A stretch of 64,000 bases of DNA from assembly GCA_033439795.1 (NCBI GenBank), contig JAUTDP010000005.1:1076001-1140000 (forward strand), in the 5' to 3' direction. The DNA comes from Sordaria brevicollis. Taxonomy: Eukaryota > Ascomycota > Sordariomycetes > Sordariales > Sordariaceae. Below the pieces are notes generated by a model. It did no database searches. It saw only the letters and a list, made by a program, of their open reading frames with translations, and had not been told where the DNA came from. Both the position numbers and the translations under genes were made by a program. Below are positions 49,193-61,384 of the stretch, piece after piece; the first letter of the stretch is position 1, and each line of letters opens with the position of its first letter.

Positions 49193-52100
49193 CTACGTCA
49201 GATAGGGAGCCAAGACCGCCTTGGCCTCATCGGTCAACCTCTCGCTAGCATATTTGGTGACCAGACCATTATGCGCTTGATCCGATGCCTTTAAGAACTC
49301 CCCGACCCACTGTTGGACATCAGTGATTTCAGGGAAGTCGTCCCTCGGAGGACGCTTGCAGGTGCTGAGCGGGGTGAAACCGATACCGAAACCGATGTCA
49401 TCCACATCGGCTTCGTTGAGGATTTCGTCACCAGCACCGGCGGAAACCTTGGGTGGGTTCTTGAGGAGCTCGAGGAGGGCGTTGCAAGTAAAGCCCCAGC
49501 CCTTCATGTAGCGCTCGGCAAACGCCTTGGAGTCGACTAGTGTCTTGCTGTAGGAGATGACGGCAAGCTTACGGTCGCTAGGACGAGCGAACTCGCGCGT
49601 AGTGGGAATAATGACTTGGAGGTAGAAGGGGGTGAACACGCCGGACTGAATGGCCTCAGCATGCTTGATGAAATAGTCAGCTCCCAACCCAGCCTCTCCG
49701 GAGCGAGCCGAGACAAGATGGTAGAAGCTGGCCACACGAGTCTTGTACGAGTCCGAAGGGCTCTTCTGCAACTTGGTAAAGATGAGCGTGAGGATAGTGC
49801 CAAAGTAAGGCTCCAGAACCGACCTGTTTGATGGTTAGCTGACTCGTTGACGTGGTAACTCAGGGGACGTTGTAACTTACGAAGGGAAAGAGCAAATGAT
49901 GGCTTCGAGGATGTCAAAAGCATTCTGATCCGTTTTCTTGCCGTTTAGAAGGCTTTGGAAGATGGCGAGAATGGCCTCCAGCTTGTTCTCCTTGACAATC
50001 TCCTCGGTAGCCTTGGGGATGATAGCCGCAATGAACTTTGCAAGAGGCGGAATGTTACCCCTAGTCTCCCAGAAACCGGGGGCAAGGACAACATCAATAA
50101 GGGCCTTGAAGTCACCAGGAATGGGGCCGGACTTGTTTAGATCCAAGAGCTGAGTGAAGATCTGAAACACGAAGGGCACGAATTCTGTGACGTCCTCATT
50201 GAGGATGAAGGTGAAAGGTGCCCATAGGCGGGAAAGCAGGTTGACTTGAGGGGCATTGCTGCAATACCTGACAATAGCACCAATAGCCTCGAAATGGAAG
50301 TAGTAGAATCGAGGGTTACTAGGGTTTTCCTTGATCACATTGGTGATGTTAATGAGGTGATCCAGAATACTGTCGATACCGCATTCCAAGACGCCGTCCT
50401 TGATCACAATCAGGACTCTCATGATACACCTCATGAGGAACTCGTTCTCCTGTAGCTTGGCGGCCGATGTGTCCTTCTCAACCAAGGCAAACAGGTGTTG
50501 CAGAAGGTCCTTGGCATACGGCTGAATATCTGCCCGTGACAGGATATGCTGTCCCTGGTCATCGGTAAGGAACAGGACTCTTTCCAAGGTGGTGGCCGCA
50601 TATGTGTAAACGACGTAGTTGGGCGAAGCCAAGTTCTGAATGAGAGGGTTGATGGCGCCACCCCACTGTTCTTTGCTAAGCTGACTCCTAAAGTTGTAGA
50701 GGAACTTGATGGCGTCAACCTTGGGGATAGGTTCGCCGCCGGTGGCAACCAGATCGGCCGCAATGTGTTGCTGGAAGAACTCAATAATGTTAACGTAGCT
50801 GTTAACGGTCTTGACACCCTGGGCGGCCGTGACAGCTCCCTTGGCGGCGATGGCCAGGAAGAGGTAGACAGCAGTATCCTTGGCCTTCCAATCGGTCTTG
50901 CCTGTCTCCAAGTAGTGGTTGATGTACTTGTACACGACCTGGGTCACAAGACCCTCAAAGTCATCCAGAAGCTTCCGGAGGAAGTCAGTAGCCGCCTTCC
51001 TTCGCGAATCGGTGTCTGAACCCTCAAGATCACGACGGATGAACTCAATAGGCTCATCCTCGAAAAGCTCAATATCGGACTCTCTGAGGGTAACGTTGGG
51101 AAGAATGACCTTCTCGACGATGGTGCTCAGGACCTGCTCGTTGTTGAAGATCTGCGCATGGCTGTGGTAGGATGCGACAGCTGTAAGGAAGTTGAGGGCC
51201 TTGCTGACAAGAACATCGTAACGCTTCTGAGGGCCAATGCTGGACAAGACGTTCCACACGTTGTTCGTAAACTCTTGTACGTAAGCGCCGAAGTCGTCGT
51301 CATATTTCGTCACATAGAGGTGGAGGGCATCGCAAATATCGGACTTGAGAACCTCGACCGGCGTCACTTCGTCCTCCTCGTCGTCGAACAAAGGGTTCGT
51401 GTAGCTCAGGTACTTGCGAAGCATGGCGGTAATGGGTTGTAGGTTTGTCTCGATGACAGGGGGCAGATCCTGGCATGAGAGATCGAAAAGGATCCTCATC
51501 AAGAGGCTCATGGTCTCAAGCCAGCCCTTTAATGCCTTCTCGTTGGTCTTGTTTGCTTCGATTTGTTGGTCGGCAATGCTCAGCATTTGGATAAAGGGGT
51601 CGCCAAACGTATTGACGACGTGGAGTACTTCAATGTTGAGGGCGTTTGAGGAGAACAGCGGACGCCAGCGAACAAAGATGGAGTGGGCTACTTCCAAGAC
51701 GCCGTTGGTTATCTTGGAATCTGTAGGGGACAGGCGACTGACGAGGTCGCTGATCAAGGTGTCCCAGCGTTCCCAGAAGTCGGAATCGGCAATGAGGCTG
51801 ATAGCCTCTCCAAGCTGGGTTTGTATCGTAGGAGGGGAGGAGATCATGAGACCGACAAGCTCCTGCTTGATGGTGGTGACCTCATCGAGAGGAAGTTTGT
51901 AGTTGCCCTCCTCGTCGACATAGTTGTGGCGGATGAAATTCTTGAAGGCGAGAGCGGCGGCAAGACGAATGTTGGTTGGTCGGGCGTCGGTAGCAACGAT
52001 GTTGAGGAGGGATAACGAGTATTGGGGCTTCTTGGCCTCTTCCTTCAAAGCACCCTCGGCTGCAAAGAGATGGAGGAAGTCAGCACGTCGATGCCCGTTT

Positions 52101-52225
52101 GAGCTATGCAATGCCTGCAGTCAGGTGCCGGTGAAGAGAACCGGTTGCTTACCTTTGCGATGGTGCCGCGCGTCGAGAGTAGCTTCAAGGAGCTGTGCAA
52201 GGTGGTCGAGCTGGTTGGCTGCCAT
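49193..52225 (-). CDS. CSE1: Importin-alpha re-exporter CSE1 (CAS/exportin-2), 960 aa, three exons
   Basis: Exons are 52225-52153, 52059-49881 and 49823-49193, with introns of 93 and 57 nt (GTAAGC...GCAG and GTAAGT...ACAG) that keep the frame. The total of 960 aa equals the usual length of this karyopherin. The N-terminus MAANQLDHLAQLLEATLDAR joins KAEGALKEEAKKPQYSLSLL and then NIRLAAALAFKNFIRHNY, the importin-beta N-terminal (RanGTP-binding) domain of residues 20-110. A long HEAT-repeat solenoid follows (SFWERWDTLISDLVSRLS-type CSE1 signature, read here as DSDFWERWDTLI), ending in the CAS/CSE C-terminal domain (DYFIKHAEAIQSGVF). The protein returns importin-alpha to the cytoplasm with RanGTP and is essential in yeast (family knowledge). 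It is transcribed away from TSC2. The start has a GCCATGG context. Confidence 0.97.
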
Positions 52226-55158
52226 GGTGGGCGAGCGCTCTGTGTGTGGTTTTTGGGGTGGTGGTGTTGTTTGTTGTGATATCGTATCGAGGGAGGGATG
52301 GACGGATGGATGAATGGATGGAGGGATCGTGACGCGGGGGTGGCTTGAGGATGCGGAAAGCGGGCGTCGGTCTGAGCAAGAATTCGGGACGGTCGCGCCA
52401 AAAAGGTTCGAGTTGGATGAAGCCGTGTGTGTTGGCGACTTGGATTCGTGGAGATGAGGATTGAAGGTCGAGGAGGACCCTAGCTTGGACAGTAGGCAGG
52501 TACAAAAAACTAACGTGGAGCGCGACGACCACGATCGGACAGTTGAGTTGACGAACGAACGAAGGGCAAGAGCTGGAACTGGAACTGGCACTGGAAATCC
52601 AAAGAAGCCCCCACGACGTCTTGTAGGTGGGGCATGTCCCGGTTGCCTGCGCCGGAGGGTGGACACGCTTGCTACGTTAGCCCTTTTTCTCTTTAAGCTT
52701 TGACCAATCACATGGCTTTGTGGAGGTGGGGTCGCGTTGACATTCCCGTCTCTTTTTCACTGGAACATTGGAAGCTTTCATCTGCAAAGGCATTCCTGCT
52801 TTTTCTGAATATTGTTGGAGACAGTCTGAAGCTTTACAATCAGTTGTCTTCAGGTGGGCTAGAATATGACAAACTGTTAGAGCATTTCAGGTTGACCTCA
52901 TCTGTGATGCCATACTCAAAGCACTCCCGTCATAAATGAGAGTCGCCCTGAAATCGAAGAAGGTGAAAAAAAGACTAGAGAGTACAGACGACAGTGACTT
53001 ATCAACAGTGACATCAGAAAGCACAAGCTCCCCCTTCTTCCCGTGCCCCGTTTAGAGGTACATAGAGGTACCTAGCCTTTGACCCTTTTAATGTTAAGCA
53101 CAAGTACCCTCCTTGTGCTTTACTACTTACTAACTTCAGTTCTCCACATAGAAAGCTCATGTAAGCTTGCACGGACCGTCCTACGGCGTGAGCATCCCGT
53201 CTGGTGGCATTGAGTTCGAGGCGACATGCTGGACCTGAAAAGTTGGGGAAGCCTCAGAGGTGGAAGTCTCAAAAAAAGTCAGTTCAAGCTCTCTTTCAGG
53301 TCACACCCACGAACGGCATCCCATGCGCGCTATCGGTGGGGCGGCCAATGACTGACGTGCGCAAAAAGACCTTCTTTTCTTTGCAAGCAAATCCCCGGAA
53401 CCCACCCCCAGCTCATTGCAGCCATGGAGAGTCTCTTTCTCCAGTTCTCCTTTTCATGACTGTGCAGTAACTTTTGCACCGTCACTTTCACAGTTCCATC
53501 TGATCAACACAGTCTTCAGATCCCTTTCAGTTTTCGATATTCACATGATCGCTCACCGACCGCCGTCGAGACAGCAGCGACAGCGATTTGGGCCCTTTGC
53601 AGCGAATGCGCAACAAGAGCCTTGAAGAAGGGTGGAAAAAAAAAAAGACGCACAATTTCATCGGCATAGTCGTCTGTCTTTAGACCCAACATCAGGCCGT
53701 GGCTGGTGCCCATCTGATTTACCTCCTCACTATCAAGAGATCATTATCATCCAAAAGTGGAAGCTAGTAGAGGCTGAAAAAACTGGGGACTTTTCACCCT
53801 TGGGTCACTCCTAGAGGTAGTTGTCGCCCACCAAGACATTTGTGCAGGTGTTGGGCTTCAAGTGTCATCCAAGAACACATCATCACCTCTTCTCATCAGC
53901 AGCCAGCTACGACTGCCCATCACCAATCCTCCCAAGCTGTGTAGGTTGAACTGGACTGCAGCCACACAAAGCCAAGCTTCGACCAACCGCGACCGCCCAA
54001 CCGACTCGTCGACTACCAGTACCTTACTGTGTTGTCCGATCGTCCGAACCCCCTACCAGCTCTACCATACCAGTCAACCTACATATACCTTGGCTTGAGC
54101 CCCTCGACGGTACGACGTGACAGGACTGTACTGCCGACTGCATACATACACGGTACTGGCTCGACTCGATTTGGACCAAGTTTGCCCATCGTCAACAAGG
54201 GCTCACTCACCTCACTCACGTCTCCATCACTGACTGAGTGTCCTGGCACCCCGGCCTCGAATCTGCCTAGCTGGCTGGCTGGCCGTTGAGGTACTCGGCC
54301 TGCCCTGCCGTCTCGTCTCATCCTGCGATTGACACCACTTTATGCACGTAGCAGTCAACCACCTGGTAAGGAAGCTTTCATGGCACGCACTCCCGTCGTG
54401 TTTCCCTCCTCAGTCCTCCTCCTCCTTCCCCCCTCCCCTACCTTCCTACCCTCCTACCCTCCTACCCTCCTACCCCCGTTACCTCCATACAACACTGGAT
54501 GGGCAACCACTGGGCAACCACTCCCGCGAGAAAAAGTCAACCTCACACAACACAAGACCGGGGTATTCTTTTTTTTCAAGATGCCCTTCTCTTGAATCTC
54601 TCCCTTCTAGGTATCTCACATCCACAATCCTAGAGGTATACTACCTACTTCCCTGCCTACAACTCATTCCCATCATCCCACATCTTCCTCCCCCTTTTCC
54701 TGCTTTCTGCTGGGGATGCCCACCCTCTTCTTCTATCACAGCCGTACCGGTCACCAGGTCTACCTCACCATCACCACCACACCTTATCCCATGGGGCATC
54801 CCATGACTTTCTCTTCTTCCGCTTCATCAGTCTTCAGCCCCCGCAACTGCGGTATCGTCCCGTACATAATTTCACCCCTTGCCGCGCACCCAGTCGCCCC
54901 CGGACCTGCTTGACCTGCTCGATCTGCATGCGGCTCCTGCAAGTTCCTGCAGGGCTACCGCTCACTAAACCCGCTGCCACTTGTCCCCCGGTCTTGGCGC
55001 GTCTCGCAGCAGCTTCTAGATAAGATCTAGTTTGCTTCCATTCCCTGGACTGCACCTAATCACTCATTGAAATCTTCTTCTTCTTCTTCTTCTTCTTCTT
55101 CTTCTTCTTCTTCTTCTTCTTGTTCGAATACATCCTCCATGTCCTACCTATCGCTGAC
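52226..55158. other. Divergent intergenic region between CSE1 and TSC2
   Basis: No recognised gene in 2.9 kb. Next to CSE1 lies a GGAT/GGAC-rich stretch (52290-52330) in the probable 5' leader. On the TSC2 side are CTACCCTC repeats (54440-54480) and a TTC tract (55073-55121) ending 37 bp before the TSC2 start, so both are probably in the promoter or leader. Several small upstream open frames exist in the TSC2 leader, but no single one stands out. Confidence 0.65.
55073..55121 (+). repeat. TTC trinucleotide repeat in the TSC2 leader
   Basis: Sixteen uninterrupted TTC/CTT units lie just upstream of the TSC2 ATG. Pyrimidine tracts are common in fungal core promoters and leaders. Length variation here could affect expression (inference). 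Confidence 0.85.
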
Positions 55159-58100
55159 ATGTTGCGCCGACTAGCTTCTGTAAGGCACACCAACGGCCTT
55201 CGGACCACCGACGACCAGGAGCCCATGTCCCCCTCGCCTGGAGATGATGTCCCCCACCCGGAGACGACCACCAAGAGTGCCTCTGGAGGGCTCGCCAGCG
55301 TCTTCAAGGGGCTGGCTGGTGGAAAGCTGACAAAGTCACCGCCCCCTCTGCAACCGCCCATGACCACCATAACGACGGTTGCTTCCCAACCCGCCCGCGA
55401 TCGCCCCAATGGTTTGCCTGTTACGTCTGTCTTGCGTGGCCTCCCTCCGGAGCACATGGAGCACTTTGCGTGGTTGAAGACGGGGCAGTTGAGCGACCGC
55501 ATCGCTGGAGCAACTGCTCTTCGTAATGCCATTATTGACTACCCTTTGAATCCCGTAAGCAAAGCCCCACCCAACATGCTCGTGGCATAGACATGTTTAC
55601 TAATGAGCTGGGCCAGATCATGGAGGTATGGATTGCCGCAAAGGATCTAATCGATGGTGACAATCCAGAAAACGCCCGGGTGGCTGGCTGGAGACTGCTT
55701 ACCGAGTGTGTCAAGAATACGTCTGCCACGGATTCTGAGCGCAAAGAGAGCATGTCTGCCACAGACTACGAACGAAAAGAATACTTCCGGACCATTACTG
55801 CGCAAACCGCCCACCCCGAAGACTTTCATCTGCAGTTGGAGGCGTTAGAGTATCTCACCAACCACGGCCGAAATGTTGCAGGCTTCTACTACGACATCTT
55901 CCCGCTGTTGACTGTATGGTTAGCCAACACCTTTGATGCCGCCAGACTTGCTAGGAGGGCCAGCAAATCCGCCAAAGGAAAGACTCCGGCGACAGTCGAG
56001 GACCAAACTTTCGCGCGCTTATTCGTGCTCATCAAGGATATCATCAAGTTCAACTTCAAATATGCGTCGGATGCTGTCGTTGGGCGATTGATGGACAACC
56101 TGCTGGAAATTTGCAACAAGACAAGTCAAGAGGATGATCTGGCGGCCTGCATCAGCGTCATCGATTCCATGGTCACGTTCGGCTCGATTCCTAACGGGAA
56201 ACTAAAAGACTGCATTCGGGTGTTGAGCTCCATCCATTGCTTGGTTCCGAGCCGACAAAAGGATGCTTGGCATACGCTGTCCAATATTTGCAAGTCTCAT
56301 CACGGTCAATCCACCGTAAGGATTCTGCTGGACGTCTTACGAAACGCCCCGGCTGCTCCTGATAAAGAAAGGGATAGGGATGTGATCCGGGATATTAGAG
56401 GAGCGCTTACGGTTTTGAAGAAGCTCCTTGGAAAATCCGCCGAAAAAGGATATCCAGGTGTTCCACTGGCCTTGCTAGTTGACGGACTGGCCAACGTCTG
56501 CTCGAGCAGTTCCTCCAGGGTTTCAACTGAAATTCTAAGGCTGATCAACTCTCTGTTCGATGATGGCGACGGAGTCATCAATCCTCTAATTGCTGAGGAG
56601 CACTGGTCACCAATCTTTTCTGTAGCTGCTCAGTGTGCCGCTAAGAGCGTCCCGGCAGCCCTGAAAGATTTTGATACGTCCGCTCCGCAACCTCAGGTTC
56701 CAAAAGACGATTCCGAGGCCGGGGATAACATCAACTACCAGCTCAGGACCTTCATTATTCGCGTCGAAAAGCTGCTTACTGAAGAGAAGACCGATTTCTT
56801 CCAGCGGGACGAATGTATGAGGTTCCTTGCCGAGGTGCACCATGTCCTGCCCGATTCAGCTGCAGCACTGTTGCTTGACCACCTTAAAGAGTTTCGCAGC
56901 TGCTACCCATCAGAGGTCGACTGGAAGAAGTACCTTGAGCTTGTCTTGGAAGGCATTTACCTCGACCGAGATCGTTCTGCGGCAACTCGCATACAAGCGC
57001 TTGGCATGGTCATTGAAATCTACGATTTCCTCTGCCTTGTACGTGACCTTGTAGAGGAAGACAGTATCTTTGATCTTGTTAAACGAGTACTATCTGGCAT
57101 GCCCGTGGAGACAGATGTAGTTGTCCTACAGGAGAGCGTCAATTTTATGGTCAAGGTCGCCGAGACGGCCGGACCTGAAGAGTTCGACTTCATCTTGGAC
57201 ACTTTCAAAAGTATTGTCTACAAAGAGGTGGAGGAATCAGCGCCCTCTACGCCAGCCCAGAAGCCTAACAGTGCGCAGCAGATGTCTGATCAGCCAGTCG
57301 ACGTCGGCAGTCCATCTTTACCCAACGTTGTAACGAAGGGATACGTCCGCATATTCATGCGGTCAATGGATATTGATGCATCGAAAGCGGTTAAAACGTT
57401 CGACGCCCTTATTCATATTGCTGGCTTAGCTACCTGCGAAACGGATGCTCGCTTAACGGCCATGAAGCTCCTGTTCCGTCTCCGGGCGGACTTCGAGTAT
57501 CGTGTCTACGTCACTTCTCATGTTGAGAATGGAAGCATTGCTGCTAGTCTTTACAGAACCGATGCTTCGTATGCGCGTAAGACAGCGGAAGATGCAGCTC
57601 ATCCACTCCGTCTCGGAAGGCTTGATCAGACTGGGACCCCTCGGCAACCAATTCGGGGGGCATCATATGCGGCAGGGCAGCCTGCCGAGAGGTCCGGTCC
57701 TCTCAGGCCTTTGCATCAACCCAAACAAATACCATATTCAGGACAACGATTATGGTGCCTACCCGATCCAGAGGCCTTACCGGAGACTCCTCGGAGTACG
57801 CCAAGCCATCTACTCTTTTCGTATCGTGAAGACATGGATGGTGAGCCATCGACGGAAAACTCAAACGCGGTTTTGAAGATGAGTTCCTGGCTGAACACTC
57901 TGCTTAATATCTTTCATCAGGGATCCGACTGGGAGATTTACAGCTTTATCATGGCGCATTTACCAGCACAGCTCAGTAACCACCCTATCTTCCAGGAAGC
58001 CATCCCACAGCTGCAGGAATTACGAGGACACATCTGCGATGTAATTCGGGCCAACCGTTTCCAAGAGCCACCCCTCGTGTCAGGTCTACGACGCCCGGAT

Positions 58101-60221
58101 GTCGCCAACTGCCTGTTCCACGCGCTCACCATGCTTGTCAGCTACCATCAGCACTTCCAGAAGCTTGATGAAGATGAAATTGTGCGGGCGTTCTTACATG
58201 GCATTGCCGACAAGACGGCGAAGACTTGTATACACGGCTTATCGATCTGCTGTTACGAGCTACCCTTGTCCGTGAGCAAATCCCTCGACATGATCCTCAC
58301 AAAAATGTCACAAGTCATTACCCAACCATTTGTGGCGATGCATTTGCTCGAGTTCCTGGCGTGTCTCAGTCGTTTGCCTGCTCTTTATTCGAATTTCCGA
58401 GATGATGACTACCGTATCGTCTTCGGCATCTGCTTTCGGTACCTTCAATACGTTCGGGACAAGAAACATCACGCTCGGAGCACGACGCATATGAGCGAAC
58501 CGTCAACACCCAACATTGTTGTATCTGGTGGCCCCGACTTCCTTGCTCAACAGGCCATTACGGATGACCTTCCGCAATACGTGTATGCGCTTGCGTATCA
58601 TGTCATCACGTTCTGGTTCTTGGCAGTCAAGATGCCCGATCGTCTTGGTCATATCAGCTGGATTGCCAAGAATTTGTTCACGGACGTTGATGGAAGCGCA
58701 AGTAACGAGGAGCAAGCACAGATCACTCTCGATTTTATGCAGCGTGTGGCATTCTCGGATGCAAGCGATTCGGCACACGATCCTTTGTTCAACAAGGAGA
58801 ACTTTGGTGAGATTCAGCAAAAACGGTGGATCATTGGAAACAGCATAGTCACTGTCAAACAGGCGAAGGAGTCAGGTTGGGCAGAGATCACAAGGCGCTA
58901 TCCTTCAGGAACATCTTCATACGCAGTCCGCGTTGAGTTTACACCGATGACAGCCCAGCGCGCGGCCGAAAGCTCCGACGACGCGGCCTGGGATGGACGT
59001 TTCCAGATGGGCACCACTTTGCTCCCTAGTCACGTCTTCCTGCAGCTTTTGGCTCCGATGCCTCAGATGTCCGATCCGGCAGCACGTCCAGTTCCCTTGC
59101 CGGACGAAGAAGCTGTCGATCGAGCCATTCGTCTGTTTGACAGAAATTCGGCTGTCGATGGACACAAGGTTGGAGTGATCTACATCGGTGAAGGACAAAC
59201 GGATGAGGTTGAGATACTGGCCAACACTATCGGCGGACCTGACTACCACGAATTCCTTGATGGCCTTGGCGTCCTCACAAGGCTTAAAGGGGCGAACTTC
59301 AACACCCAGGGACTGGACCGTGAGTACGGCACGGACGGCGAGTACACGTACTGCTGGCGTGACAGAGTGTCGGAGATCGTTTTCCATGTGATCACGCAGA
59401 TGCCTACAAACCTGGAGCGCGACCCTCGGTGCACGGCCAAGAAGAGACACATAGGCAACGACTTTGTGAACATCGTTTTCAACGACTCTGGGCTGCCGTT
59501 CAAGTTCGACACCTTCCCATCCCAGTTCAACTACGTCTACATTGTCATCACGCCCACCCCGCGCCAGTCGTTTGCTTCGGCCAGACTGATGGCAAAGCAA
59601 CGAGAGGAGGATGGCAGGAAGGCACCGACACCCTTTTACATGGTCCAGGTCATGAGTCAGCCCGGCTTCCCAGAGATCTCGCCGGCCGCCGAGCCAAAGG
59701 TGGTCAGTCTGAAGGCTCTTCCAACCTTTGTCCGCCTGCTTGCACTCAACGCTTCGGTGTTCTCGCAAATCTGGGCGACCAGGGAGATCGGTGAACACGT
59801 CTCATCCTGGCGCAACCGACTGCGCGAGATCAACAGATTGCGCGAGCGCTATGCCATTAAATCAGCTCAGCAGTCTAACCCGTCTCCGCCGCCTAACATG
59901 CATGGCGGAGGCGGAGGCGGCGGCGGACTGAGCTCATCTGTGGTTTCTCCCCTGTCTTCTGGTGGTCAAGGCGGTGGCATGATGCAGCAGTCATTACTCG
60001 GGCAGGACATTGGCGCCTCGAGATCGGTGAACGCAGTCCGGGATAGTTTCACGAGCTTGCGAAGGTCTAGTGTGGCCCTCTTCTCGAATAACAGCGCCGC
60101 GGACCCGAATTCACACCGCTCTTCGATGTTGTCGACTACTACGGCTGATACGGATTACATGTTCCCGGCCCATGGAGCGGACGCGCTGATCGAGTCGGTT
60201 GATTTCTCCAAGTGGACTTGA
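55159..60221 (+). CDS. TSC2: Tuberin (TSC2), Rheb GTPase-activating protein, 1666 aa, two exons
   Basis: Exon 1 is 55159-55554 and exon 2 is 55617-60221. The 62-nt intron (GTAAGC...GGCCAG, TACTAAT branch-like site) is phase 0. The start is the first in-frame ATG (MLRRLASVRH) after the TTC tract; the frame stays open upstream but only to non-ATG codons. Residues about 110-700 are the helical tuberin N-terminal domain (DLIDGDNPENARVAGWRLL and so on). A variable linker spans about residues 790-870. The C-terminal Rap/Ran-GAP domain (about 1310-1490) contains KVGVIYIGEGQTDE, YHEFLDGLG and KKRHIGNDFVNIVFND. The Asn of IGND, residue 1413, corresponds to the catalytic Asn thumb. A Gly-rich and Ser-rich tail follows. 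The protein pairs with TSC1 to turn off Rheb and so TORC1 in response to nutrients (family knowledge). An 11-codon duplication lies at residues 168-189. Confidence 0.95.
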
Positions 60222-61384
60222 TCTGGCTAAACCGTGGAGGGAGGTTGTGCTCAACAAGACAAAACGAAACGAAACAAGATAACAGACACATAATGGTTAA
60301 TATTGATTACACACAGAGAAGAGAAGGAATATAGCGGAACACACAATAGTCAAAAAGCAAACAAGATTTGAAAAGAAAAGGAGATTATAATACAGATCGC
60401 AAGAAAAGATTGAATGGGATGGCCGTGGATAGATGTATATGGCGGCAGGCCACTTTTGCGTGGAAGTAAAAACAAAAGCAATAACTCAGTGTGTGGGAGG
60501 TCTGGGAAAGAAGTTTGTAGCATGGATAGTGGCTTTCAGAGAGACAAAAACTGGTGAGGACAGGGATGATGTGTTCTAGAACGCAGGAAAAAGGATTCAA
60601 AAATGGAGTGGTATATTGCTTGCTTAACAAGGCTGGATTCGGCTCGGTATAAATGGTGAGGAGTGGTTGAAAAGCATTGGGAGGTTGAGGTAAGGCTGAG
60701 TTCATTACCAAAAGTTGTCTTCTCGACCAGGTCTCTAAGTATGTTGAAAGCAAGTGGTGAGCGATCGTGTTGCTCTGGCCAGATGGTTGGCGGAAGGTGC
60801 GAGCGATAATTCCTTTGCTGTTCCTGCCGTCTGTCATTGTAAATACTTTGCTAATCAAGGAAAGAGCCATCGTCAAGGCTTCCTTCCAACTTGCAGTCAC
60901 TGGGGTATCATGCCTTCCACCTTTTTGGAGCTTCATTTTCTCTTTGGGGCTTTCCTGGATAGCTCTCCATTTCCTTACATTTCATCTCAAAAACTTCAAG
61001 TTCAACCACAAGTAACTAGTGTTGTTACATGACCCGAGTTTTCGGTCCTGAGAATCGGCGGCAAATAAGTAACATAACTCGATTGTGGTGTGAACAAACT
61101 CTTTGTAGGATGCGCATTTATCCTTGTCACTTCCAGCCCAATCCTGAACCGGGCTAGCACTGCTGCGGTCATCATTAGGCATCTATCTTTCTTACTTGCG
61201 ATCCATCTTGTTCTCATGAGTGTGAAGAAACTTCTTCCTATCCTTCCTTTTCCACCGTGTTGACTACCGTCAACGTACCCCTTCACATCGCCCCCGTTTA
61301 TCTACAAAGAGAGTAAACCTCATCCTTACACTATCTCAACACTCAGTCTTATGATCCCCCTCTTACCTCCACCCTCAAACCACC
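60222..61384. other. Intergenic region between TSC2 and the HET gene
   Basis: No recognised gene. The first part is the TSC2 3' untranslated region, with AAACGAAAC repeats near 60265. The last 70 bp before 61385 is CT-rich, as in a promoter or leader. A 183-codon frame on the minus strand (60385-60936) is open but resembles no family. Confidence 0.6.

Noticed and set aside
50546..51019. 157-codon frame antisense to CSE1
   Set aside because: Shadow of the CSE1 coding sequence in another frame.
54342..54806. 154-codon plus-strand frame upstream of TSC2
   Set aside because: Ser/Pro-rich translation of CT-rich leader repeats; no conserved motif.
58917..59798. 293-codon open frame antisense to the TSC2 GAP domain
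   Set aside because: It mirrors a highly conserved coding region on the other strand and has no family resemblance of its own; it is a shadow frame of TSC2.
60385..60936. 183-codon minus-strand open frame in the TSC2 3' region
   Set aside because: No family resemblance; likely lies opposite the TSC2 3' untranslated region.
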